Source: JANXYY01 sp035530875 (GTDB taxonomy: Bacteria > Actinomycetota > Actinomycetes > Nanopelagicales > Nanopelagicaceae). From it: a DNA stretch of 43,048 nt. Below the pieces are notes generated by a model, which saw only the letters and a list, made by a program, of their open reading frames with translations, ran no database searches and had not been told where the DNA came from. The translations under genes were made by a program, and so were the position numbers. The stretch is from the NCBI GenBank assembly GCA_035530875.1, contig DATKUB010000073.1, positions 1-43,048 of the forward strand. Reading direction: 5' to 3'. Positions 6,443 through 12,955 of the stretch are shown here, one piece after another (position 1 is the stretch's first letter; every line of letters begins with the position of its first letter).

Positions 6443-8884
6443 TCACCCGGCCGGTTCCGGCCGGCCCACGCTGCCGATCGCCTGGAACAACAGGGAGGGT
6501 CGGGTGCCGATCGAGTTGATGAAAATCGCGGTGACAGAGGCAGCCATGGCGACCATCGCCCACACCGGGTAGACCAGGCCGGTAGCGGCCAACGGCACCC
6601 CAACGCCGTTGAACGTGAAGGCCAAGCCCACATTGACACGGGTACGCCGGTAGGCGCGGTCGCTGATGTCGCGGGCATCCATGACCGCGCCGACCTCGTT
6701 GCGCAGCAGCACGATGTCGGCGGATTCGACTGCAATGTCAGTGCCGCCACCGGCGGCGATCCCGACGTCGGCCTGCATCAGGGCGGGGGCATCGTTGATA
6801 CCGTCGCCGACCATGGCCACTCTTGTTCCGTTGGCCTGTAGTTCGCGGACGATCGCGGCTTTGCCCTCCGGGCGTACCCCGGCGCGGACGTCGGTGATGC
6901 CCAACTGTTCGGCGATGCGGCGGGCGGCTCGTTCGTTATCCCCGGTGACCAGCACTGGGTCTAGGCCGGCTGCGCGCATCGCGGCGATGGCTTGCTTGGC
7001 ATCTGCGCGGAGCTCGTCTCCCAGCGCGATCGCCCCCAGCGCTCTCCGATCGGTGCCCACAACAATCACGGTGTGCCCGAAGGCCTCCCACTCGTCGATG
7101 CGCGCGGCCAGGACCGACAGGTTGATGCCGGCTTCGGTCAGGAATCTGGGTTGGCCGACCAGTACCTGTTCTCCGGCCACGTTGGCGCGGACCCCAGAAC
7201 CAGTGACCGACTCGAAATCTTCGACGACGCTCACGGGGAGGTCGCGTTGTCGAGCAGCGTTGACGACCGCGCGGGCTAGGGGGTGTTCCGAGTTGTTCTC
7301 GACCGCCGCGGCCAGAGCGAGCACCTCGTCTCCGTCGCCGTGGACAGCCTCGACGCCACGGACGGTGGGTCGGCCGACCGTGAGGGTACCGGTCTTGTCC
7401 AGCACTATCCGGCGTACCTGACGGAAGGTTTGGAACGCCTCTCCAGTGCGCATCACGATGCCGAGGTCGGCGGCCATCCCGGTTCCACGCACGATTGCCA
7501 GCGGTGCGGCGATACCCACGGCGCAGGGGTAGCCCATCACGATCACACTCAATGCGGCGAACACCGCGCGACGCACATCCGGTTCCCCGACCAGTGCCCA
7601 ACTGCCGCCCAGCCAGCCGAGCAACGCCAACCCAGAGATGATGAGGATGGCCGGGGAGTAGACCCGCAGCACCTTGTCGACCAAGTGCAGGATGCCCGGC
7701 TTGAGCGCCCGGGCATCCTCGACGTGACGTACAACCTGGGCCAAGAACCCTTCAGCCCCAGTCGCGGTGACCTCGATCAGCAGACTGCCAGTGCCGTTGA
7801 TCGCACCTCCAACGACGTCATCGCCTGGGCCTCGATCGGCCGGGATCGGTTCTCCGGTGAGCAGGGCAAGGTCGACCGCGGAGTGCCCTGCTCGGATTCG
7901 CCCATCCAGCGGGATCCTTTCCCCGGGCCGCACCCGCACCAACTGGCCGACGACGATCTGTTCGACGAGCACCTCAGACTCAGTACCGTCATCCCCCGTT
8001 AGTCGGGCCAGATCCGGTTGCAGGTCCAGCAACTTCTTGATCGACTGACTGCTGCGGGTCTTAACCAACAGCGACAACCATTCGGAGAAAATATGGTAGT
8101 TGGCCACTAGCACCGACACAGTGAAGAACGCCGCGGTTGGATAGTCGGGTAGAAGGTTGGTCAGCCCGATGATGCCGCCGGCAATGCCAGCAAAGGCGCC
8201 CACTTCGACCAGCACGTGCTGATTGAGGATCCCTCGGCGTGCCGATTGATACGCCATGCGCAGAATGTGCGGTGCCACCGCAACTGGCACGGTGACCGCG
8301 AGCAGTCCGGCCAACCACCCGATCACCGGTTCGGTAAGCACGCCAGTGGCCCGCAGCAAGAGTGCGACAACGCCGGGTGCAACGATGCCCGTCGCTCCAA
8401 GCAGTGCCTTGCCAGTACCGGTCGGGCGCAACAGCGTATAGGCCAAGGGCACCATCAGCACGACCACCGAGGCCGGCACCAGCACCGAGAATATCCCCGA
8501 TACGGTGGCGATCAGGCCGACCGCCGTCAAACTCACCGCCATGGCAGCCAACAATCGGCCGCCCTCGCGGACCAGGTCGGCTTCCTCCTCCTCAAACGGG
8601 CGCAACTTGCGTGGGTCATACAAGTCATAGCTCACGTCGCGCAACGTCCCGAGGATCCTCTCCGGGGAGACGCGAGCCGGGTCGTAGTCGACCAGAGCCT
8701 GCTCATGGGTGAGATTCACAGACACGGCGCCCACCCCATCCATCCGACCCAGCGCCTTCTCAATGGTGCCAGTGCACAGTGAACAATGCAGGCCCGCGAT
8801 GCGGGCCCGGATCCGCTGATGACCAGGCGTGCTGCTCGGCTCGGGTGCCCAAAACTGTGGGCGTTCTTCCGTCGAGGAATTCAT
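6443..8884 (-). CDS. heavy-metal P1B-type ATPase with YPC motif
   Basis: The 813-residue protein is a metal-exporting P-type ATPase in the inner membrane. An N-terminal heavy-metal-associated domain (about residues 24-90) has GLHCSLC (Cys34, Cys37). Hydrophobic segments follow from ~110 to 275, then the actuator with LLTGEPIPAD. The transport helix has MGYPCAVGIAAPLA at ~450, the phosphorylation site DKTGTLT is at ~495, and SEHPLA, VTGDN and MVGDGINDAPAL complete the catalytic core, before a final membrane pair. The membrane metal-binding triad is Tyr-Pro-Cys, not CPC, CPH or SPC, so the transported metal cannot be assigned by the usual rule. Its start overlaps the stop of the HMA gene as ATGA, giving a two-gene operon controlled by the divergent MerR. 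The gene is GC-rich relative to the window, consistent with transfer. Confidence 0.92.
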   Translation of the reverse strand: MNSSTEERPQFWAPEPSSTPGHQRIRARIAGLHCSLCTGTIEKALGRMDGVGAVSVNLTHEQALVDYDPARVSPERILGTLRDVSYDLYDPRKLRPFEEEEADLVREGGRLLAAMAVSLTAVGLIATVSGIFSVLVPASVVVLMVPLAYTLLRPTGTGKALLGATGIVAPGVVALLLRATGVLTEPVIGWLAGLLAVTVPVAVAPHILRMAYQSARRGILNQHVLVEVGAFAGIAGGIIGLTNLLPDYPTAAFFTVSVLVANYHIFSEWLSLLVKTRSSQSIKKLLDLQPDLARLTGDDGTESEVLVEQIVVGQLVRVRPGERIPLDGRIRAGHSAVDLALLTGEPIPADRGPGDDVVGGAINGTGSLLIEVTATGAEGFLAQVVRHVEDARALKPGILHLVDKVLRVYSPAILIISGLALLGWLGGSWALVGEPDVRRAVFAALSVIVMGYPCAVGIAAPLAIVRGTGMAADLGIVMRTGEAFQTFRQVRRIVLDKTGTLTVGRPTVRGVEAVHGDGDEVLALAAAVENNSEHPLARAVVNAARQRDLPVSVVEDFESVTGSGVRANVAGEQVLVGQPRFLTEAGINLSVLAARIDEWEAFGHTVIVVGTDRRALGAIALGDELRADAKQAIAAMRAAGLDPVLVTGDNERAARRIAEQLGITDVRAGVRPEGKAAIVRELQANGTRVAMVGDGINDAPALMQADVGIAAGGGTDIAVESADIVLLRNEVGAVMDARDISDRAYRRTRVNVGLAFTFNGVGVPLAATGLVYPVWAMVAMAASVTAIFINSIGTRPSLLFQAIGSVGRPEPAG

Positions 8885-9102
8885 CGCGCCACGTCCTCGA
8901 CCACCGCATAGCCAGCCGCAATGATCCGCCCGGCCAGCACACTCCGCTCGGCCAGTTCCGGGCCGACCCGCACCTCCACCCGACCGGTGGTGTGATCAGC
9001 AACCACCTCCCGCACCCCCTCCACCCGGCGCAGGACGGTTCCGATCCGTTGCTCGCACCCAGTGCACGACATGCGCTCTACCTGCAACACCAACGTCTCC
9101 AT
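8881..9102 (-). CDS. HMA-domain metallochaperone
   Basis: The 73-residue protein is a single heavy-metal-associated domain of the CopZ/MerP type. The CxxC metal site lies in ERMSCTGCEQRIG (Cys13, Cys16), and the ferredoxin-like fold ends with IIAAGYAVVED. There is no signal peptide, so it should act in the cytoplasm and deliver metal to the N-terminal HMA domain of the ATPase downstream. It is the first gene of the operon, with GGAGG a few bases before ATG 9102, and overlaps the ATPase start by four bases (ATGA). Family and role are well supported; the metal is not known. Confidence 0.93.
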   Translation of the reverse strand: METLVLQVERMSCTGCEQRIGTVLRRVEGVREVVADHTTGRVEVRVGPELAERSVLAGRIIAAGYAVVEDVAR

Positions 9103-9150
9103 CAGAAGCCTCCACTAATGCTTGACTTGCGGTTGTTTCGTTCTATGGGC

Positions 9151-9182
9151 ACTCTAAAACCTTGCTCGTGGGGTAAGGTCAA
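9151..9182 (-). promoter_or_regulatory. MerR-type promoter and operator
   Basis: On the - strand TTGACC (9177-9182) and TTAGAG or TAGAGT (9151-9157) are separated by 19 or 20 bases, longer than the usual 17, as in promoters twisted open by MerR regulators. The spacer is filled by a dyad, ACCTTGC (9159-9165) and GTAAGGT (9173-9179), with a 7-base centre. This has the same half-site and spacing as CueR/MerR boxes. It drives the HMA-ATPase operon leftwards; merR reads rightwards from the other side. Confidence 0.85.
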
Positions 9183-9213
9183 GCGGGCAGGAACTACCAG
9201 GAAGGAGACCGGC

Positions 9214-9627
9214 ATGGGGATGACCGTAGGCACCGCGGCTAAAACCGCGGGGGTGAGCGCGAAGGCGGTACGGCTCTGGGAGTCGAAGGGCTTGCTGCCG
9301 GCCGCTGAGCGCACAGAGGCCGGCTATCGGATCTTCACCGACAACGACCTGGGCGTACTGCGATTCGTCCGCCAAGCCAAGGCACTTGGCTTCACTCTCA
9401 GCGAGATCAAGGATGTCCTGGACCTGCAGCGCCACGGTGCGAAGCCCTGCGTCCAGGTCATTCAACTCCTCGACACCCACATCGCCCAGATCGACCGCAC
9501 CCTAACCGATCTACGTCAACTCCGCCGGTCGCTGACCGGTGCAAGGCGCAGCGCCCGGGAGAGCCAGCGCGACGGCGAGGATGCTGTGGTCTGTCGGATC
9601 ATCGAAACCACCCCACCGACAACTTAA
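9214..9627 (+). CDS. MerR-family metal-responsive regulator
   Basis: The 137-residue regulator has the winged HTH of MerR proteins (TVGTAAKTAGVSAKAVRLWE, then RTEAGYRIFTDNDL), a dimerisation helix and a short C terminus. Cys79 (GAKPCVQV) corresponds to the first metal-ligand cysteine of MerR and Cys127 (VVCRIIE) to the last; the middle cysteine of the Hg/Pb/Cd-type triad is missing. The frame is open further upstream, but ATG 9214 is chosen because GAAGGAG lies at 9201-9207 and the HTH begins right after it. It is divergent from the HMA-ATPase operon, with the operator between, so it should activate metal export. A near-identical short copy of its residues ~50-75 lies at 471-545. Confidence 0.92.
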   Translation: MGMTVGTAAKTAGVSAKAVRLWESKGLLPAAERTEAGYRIFTDNDLGVLRFVRQAKALGFTLSEIKDVLDLQRHGAKPCVQVIQLLDTHIAQIDRTLTDLRQLRRSLTGARRSARESQRDGEDAVVCRIIETTPPTT

Positions 9628-9916
9628 ACCCGAGGTGCAACCGGCGATGGGCGTCCACCACGTTCCGATACTTCGCCGGTCACGTGCCAATTAAGCGACC
9701 CCCATAGCCGAGTGTCAGCGCCCTTCGAAAACTAGCCCATCGGACAAGAGTGGTTGACTGATTACCTTGCAGAATTTGGCAGGGCAGCATGTCCGCGGAA
9801 GCGGGTTCGGTTCCTAAGAATTCAGCACCAATTACTGCGTTGGGGGAATTGAACTGACCTCAAGACGTGTTCCTGGATAAAGGCAGCTTGGACTATAGGT
9901 CAAGATTGGAGTGCTG
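9628..9916. other. intergenic stretch without recognised gene
   Basis: This is about 290 bases between merR and the small membrane peptide. A short + strand frame around 9750-9800 reads EWLTDYLAEFGRA, which looks protein-like but is followed by frame breaks, so it may be a relic of a gene I cannot name. I see no strong terminator or repeat. The promoter for the 9917 peptide probably lies at its right end. Confidence 0.35.
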
Positions 9917-10054
9917 ATGCGTTACGTGACCGGTGGGTTGGTGGTCCTGTTCATGATTGTCATGCTGGTGGGTGGATTGACGGGTCGGATCAAAGCCAAG
10001 TCTTGCTGTGCCACTCCCGATCCGGCGCAAGATGCCCGGATGCGGATGGAATGA
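9917..10054 (+). CDS. 45-aa Cys-Cys membrane peptide
   Basis: A 45-residue frame starts at ATG 9917 with GGAG five bases upstream (9908-9911) and stops at TGA 10052-10054. Residues 5-23 are a single hydrophobic helix (GGLVVLFMIVMLVGGL). The short tail contains KSCCATPDPAQDARMRM, with adjacent cysteines after a positive stretch, giving a likely cytoplasmic tail. I do not recognise a named family. It is followed after 72 bases by a membrane protein gene on the same strand, and the metal operon lies upstream; the Cys-Cys pair would suit metal or thiol binding, which is only inference. The good ribosome site, hydrophobic pattern and position support a real gene. Confidence 0.6.
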   Translation: MRYVTGGLVVLFMIVMLVGGLTGRIKAKSCCATPDPAQDARMRME

Positions 10055-10082
10055 CTTGGCCGGGACACTGTGTTTCCGATAT

Positions 10083-10100
10083 GAGCCGCAAGTGCGGCTC
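10083..10100 (+). repeat. 7-bp stem-loop in 5' leader
   Basis: GAGCCGC (10083-10089) and GCGGCTC (10094-10100) form a perfect stem with the 4-base loop AAGT. It stands 26 bases before ATG 10127, just ahead of the AAAGGAG ribosome site. No T-run follows, so it may be an mRNA structure or regulatory hairpin more than a terminator. Confidence 0.55.
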
Positions 10101-10126
10101 CCGTCGGAGTTAAAGGAGCCTCGCCC

Positions 10127-10693
10127 ATGTCCACATCAGAAAGAAGTCAGACTGTTTCGATAAACCGCGCAATTGCGGTCGGTGCTTTCGGTGGCGTTAT
10201 AGGTTCGCTTGCCATGGCGATGTACGCGATGATTATCAGCGGTTCAGTTAAGCACACCGGATTCTTCACACCTCTCTACCACATAGGCTCAACCTTCATT
10301 TCGCCAAATGCAATGATGACTTCCATGACCCAAGCCATGCACGGAAATAGCGGCTACTTCGCGCTAGGACCAGCAGTGGTTGGGGCAATTGTGCACATGA
10401 TGACGGGTGCCATCACTGGTGCAATTTTTGGGGTCGCCATTGCCCAGGTTCACGCATCGCGAGCAGTAACAGTTGTCGCCGGAACGATGTTCGGACTTCT
10501 CGTCCTCGTAGTTAATGGCTTTATCGGGCTCCCAATCGCCTCACATCTGTTCGGTGGCGGCAAGCCAATTTCTGATATGGCAAATATCGTTGGCTGGGGA
10601 CATTTCACCGTTGAACACATCATCTTTGGCATGGTGCTCGGGATCATCGTTGCCGCAAAGTTGTCACAGCCATCCAAATCTGGCGCAAGGTAG
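10127..10693 (+). CDS. Met/His-rich integral membrane protein
   Basis: The 188-residue protein has about four hydrophobic segments (residues ~15-38, 80-105, 112-135 and 160-178) and no enzymatic motif I recognise. It is rich in Met and His near membrane edges: MYAMIISG, MMTSMTQAMHG, IVHMMTGAITG, HFTVEHIIFGM. It resembles an uncharacterised actinobacterial membrane family. The start ATG 10127 has AAAGGAG upstream. The 45-aa Cys-Cys peptide lies directly before it on the same strand, so the two may form an operon. Proximity to the metal ATPase and the Met/His content make a metal role possible, but this is speculative. A long hairpin follows its stop and may terminate its transcript. Confidence 0.75.
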   Translation: MSTSERSQTVSINRAIAVGAFGGVIGSLAMAMYAMIISGSVKHTGFFTPLYHIGSTFISPNAMMTSMTQAMHGNSGYFALGPAVVGAIVHMMTGAITGAIFGVAIAQVHASRAVTVVAGTMFGLLVLVVNGFIGLPIASHLFGGGKPISDMANIVGWGHFTVEHIIFGMVLGIIVAAKLSQPSKSGAR

Positions 10694-10704
10694 CGCAATA
10701 GCCT

Positions 10705-10789
10705 CTGTTGATCATTCCCGTGACCGATCGCACCTGAAGACGAGTGATATATGCGGCACCGCGTCTACAGGTGCGATCGCTGATAACAG
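10705..10789. repeat. long interrupted hairpin before NlpC/P60 gene
   Basis: An 85-base region folds into one long hairpin. The outer arm pairs CTGTTGATCA (10705-10714) with TGATAACAG (10781-10789) with one bulge. Then come a 10-base/1-base internal loop, a perfect 12-bp arm CGATCGCACCTG (10725-10736) with 10768-10779, an A-A mismatch, and AGACG (10738-10742) with CGTCT (10762-10766). The loop is 19 bases. It may be the terminator of the membrane-protein gene (a T-rich tract follows) or a 5' regulatory structure of the NlpC/P60 gene 35 bases downstream. Confidence 0.75.
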
Positions 10790-10823
10790 GAACTTGGTTC
10801 TCTTTCGAAGGATTGATATAAAT

Positions 10824-11843
10824 ATGAGTAAGCATGGGCGCCGGGCAAAGTTCGTTTTTCCAATCCTCCTGATGGCTAGTGTTTCGCAACTACTGCTCTC
10901 TCCGAACGCAGAGGCAACTCAGAACGAATCGCTACTCGTCGTACAACATCAAGTGGATCAGTTACAGATCCAGGCGGCATCCGCCGCAGAAGCCGCTAAT
11001 GGTGCAAAAGTGCGTCTCTCTGTGCTTCAGCGCAATCTGTCCGGCGTACAACACCAACAGGCTCGCGAAGGCGCTGGTTTGATTGCGTTGAGAAAGAGCC
11101 TTGGCTTACTTGCAGCAAACGCCTACAAGAACGGTGGGCTCAGCAATGGGATGCAACTCCTATTTGCTCAAAACCCGTCGGAGTATCTGGCAAGCGCCGG
11201 GCAACTAGAAGCAGTAACTCGATCGCAAGTTATTGAACTTCGTCGCTATGCCTCTGCAGAGCAGCGATTCCACCAGACTTCGCTGATCGTTGGCGATCGA
11301 GTTAAGCAAGTCCAAGTCGCGCAACGAGAATTAGCAACATCAGCCGCTCTAGCACAAGCCAAACTCGCATCGGCTCAAAAGATATTGAATTCCTTGAAAG
11401 GCGCTGATCGCAAGCGCTACCTAGCAGCTCAGGTTGCACGGAATGCTTCCGATCGAAAGACGTCGCAGGCATCATCGAAATTAGCGAATACCGTTTCCGG
11501 GCGGGCCGGTATTGCGCTTCGCTTCGCCCTCCAACAAGTTGGTAAGCCATACCTCTTTGGCGCAGCTGGAATGGCGCGCTGGGATTGTTCTGGTTTAACC
11601 ATGGTTGCCTTCGCACGTGCGGGCGTCTCGCTGCCGCACTCATCACAAGAACAGATTCATTACGGTCGAAAGGTTTCTTTCACATCCTTATTGCCCGGCG
11701 ATTTAGTTTTCTTCTATAGGGATGTTAGCCATGTCGGTATCTACCTGGGCCACGGCCTGATACTCGATGCCCCACACCCTGGTCGCAATGTCCAAGTTGA
11801 TTCAGTCCGTTCAATGCCATTTGCCGGCGCAATTCGTTTGTAA
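10824..11843 (+). CDS. secreted NlpC/P60 peptidoglycan endopeptidase
   Basis: This 339-residue protein has a signal peptide (FPILLMASVSQLLLSPNAEA, with likely cleavage after AEA), a long coiled-coil region (about residues 33-215) and a C-terminal NlpC/P60 domain (about 225-335). The catalytic Cys is in RWDCSGLTMVAFA and the His in DVSHVGIYLGHG, with a further His in LDAPHPG. It resembles RipA/CwlO-type hydrolases that cut peptide stems of peptidoglycan, with the coiled coil as a regulatory interaction arm. The open frame begins further upstream, but ATG 10824 is chosen because it precedes the signal peptide and has GAAGGA at 10807-10812. A long hairpin lies before it. It is monocistronic; the next gene is convergent. 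Confidence 0.9.
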   Translation: MSKHGRRAKFVFPILLMASVSQLLLSPNAEATQNESLLVVQHQVDQLQIQAASAAEAANGAKVRLSVLQRNLSGVQHQQAREGAGLIALRKSLGLLAANAYKNGGLSNGMQLLFAQNPSEYLASAGQLEAVTRSQVIELRRYASAEQRFHQTSLIVGDRVKQVQVAQRELATSAALAQAKLASAQKILNSLKGADRKRYLAAQVARNASDRKTSQASSKLANTVSGRAGIALRFALQQVGKPYLFGAAGMARWDCSGLTMVAFARAGVSLPHSSQEQIHYGRKVSFTSLLPGDLVFFYRDVSHVGIYLGHGLILDAPHPGRNVQVDSVRSMPFAGAIRL

Positions 11844-11909
11844 TCGCACAAGTAACAAAATGACGCCACCCGTCCGACGGGCCGCGCCGGGAACTGAATT
11901 GGAGAACCT

Positions 11910-12494
11910 TTAGTTGGCCTCTGTTGGAGTCCAGGCTCGGTGTGAGAAACCCGCATCTAGTGGAGTGTCGAAAACATGATTTGTGTAGTTGCTAATGGTC
12001 TTTACCGCAATTGCCAAGATAATTTCAAGTACTTTCTTCTCGCTGTAACCGGCTGCAACGAATTGTTCGAGATCAAACGACGATGGGCGTCCACGTGTCG
12101 CAAGCATCGCGGTAGTGAATGCATTCAGCACCTGCAATTTTGGATCAGGTATTGGCTTTCCCGACCTAATCGCGTCAGTGAATTCCACTGGGACCTTATT
12201 TCGATCTGCCACAACGCTATGTACTGCCACACAATATGTGCACACATGGAAACGGCTAATCGCTAATAATACAATCTCCTGTTCGGTTGCATCAAATCCA
12301 GAGTCACCGCGGAATGAATCGTAACCGAGGCGGTAGGTACCAAAAAGTCCAGGTGAATGGGCCATTTCCGCGTATAGATTCGGCACCATACCTAACTTGG
12401 CCTCTGTGGATTCCAATATCGCCCTGCTCCCGACTGGAGCAGTGTCAGTAGTCAGCAAGTTTAAAGTCGTTAGATGTCCGTGTTCTACATTCAT
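11910..12494 (-). CDS. AhpD-like carboxymuconolactone decarboxylase family protein
   Basis: About 194 residues. The protein resembles the AhpD-like peroxidase-related group: helical, with the redox site HVCTYCVAVHS (CxxC followed by His), the hallmark of thiol peroxidases in this family. A second region with VLEIILAIAVKTISNYTNH is typical of the C-terminal helices. ATG 12494 is preferred over an ATG 33 bases upstream because an AAAGAGAG-like ribosome site precedes it and family similarity starts there. It acts in the cytoplasm, probably in peroxide or thiol stress. It is convergent with the NlpC/P60 gene and divergent from the radical SAM gene. Family call good; physiological substrate unknown. 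Confidence 0.85.
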   Translation of the reverse strand: MNVEHGHLTTLNLLTTDTAPVGSRAILESTEAKLGMVPNLYAEMAHSPGLFGTYRLGYDSFRGDSGFDATEQEIVLLAISRFHVCTYCVAVHSVVADRNKVPVEFTDAIRSGKPIPDPKLQVLNAFTTAMLATRGRPSSFDLEQFVAAGYSEKKVLEIILAIAVKTISNYTNHVFDTPLDAGFSHRAWTPTEAN

Positions 12495-12853
12495 GAAGGT
12501 CGCTCTCTTTATTGATCGAAACTGCATCTTCCAAGAAGTTAACCCTCATCGCTTTCTAATCATTCCTCGAAATGCTCATTTCTATCTGTCGAATATTTCT
12601 GGCCGTACGGGATTAGTACACGGGCGCGATCGGGTCTCCTCGTTGCCTTACCGGCTTTTCAGACCTCCCCTAGGCTGGATTAGCCCAAGCGTTATGGGAG
12701 AGATGACCTATGTCGGCTGCCGTAAAGATTCCTTTTACCTATTTCGGGAGGTCTTCCCTCAAGTGGCAGGCCCTACCGGAGCAAGCGAGCCTCTAGCAAT
12801 CTAAAGGGCTTCGCCACCGGGAAGATCGACGGGGCGCAGCGGGTTACGCTTAT
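12495..12853 (+). other. long leader before radical SAM gene
   Basis: About 360 bases separate the divergent AhpD-like and radical SAM genes. A perfect 9-bp inverted repeat, AGACCTCCC (12661-12669) and GGGAGGTCT (12746-12754), encloses 76 bases with two small hairpins, GGCT/AGCC (12673-12685) and GTAAA/TTTAC (~12722-12738). A 28-codon frame lies inside. It could be a structured 5' leader, but no riboswitch class fits. Confidence 0.45.
12710..12796 (+). CDS. small ORF, 28 aa, upstream of radical SAM gene
   Basis: ATG 12710 follows GGGAGAG at a suitable distance and opens 28 codons to TAG 12794-12796. The product starts MSAAVKIPFTYFGRSS and contains FTYFGRSSLKWQALPEQASL. It has no cysteine and no leader/core boundary that I recognise. 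It could be a leader peptide, a small partner of the radical SAM enzyme, a remnant of an N-terminal coding region, or chance. Overlap with the inverted repeat at 12746-12754 could couple its translation to leader folding. Confidence 0.3.
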   Translation: MSAAVKIPFTYFGRSSLKWQALPEQASL

Positions 12854-12955
12854 ATGACCTCCAGTCTCGGTGATGACTCGGTGCAACTTGAAGTGAGATC
12901 ACGCACGACAGATGTCCAGATTTGTAAGTATGAAAAGCAAAGCGGACATGTCAAT

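Noticed and set aside
6229..6519. Open frames on both strands in the gap after the metal ATPase
   Set aside because: GC-rich DNA gives long chance frames; no family or ribosome site supports them.
9645..12094. 14-base direct repeat CGATGGGCGTCCAC at 9645 and 12081
   Set aside because: The second copy lies within the AhpD-like coding sequence and a 14-base match is expected by chance in a window of this size, so it is not evidence for an element boundary.
12397..12804. Open frame of 135 codons on the + strand
   Set aside because: Its first third is antisense to the AhpD-like gene and the rest has no recognisable protein pattern.
12690..12830. Possible glycine riboswitch: GGGAGAG and GGAGCAAG strings in the radical SAM leader
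   Set aside because: The spacing between the two strings is about twice that of a single glycine aptamer, the 3' CTCTCAGG string is missing, and the P1 pairing does not form.
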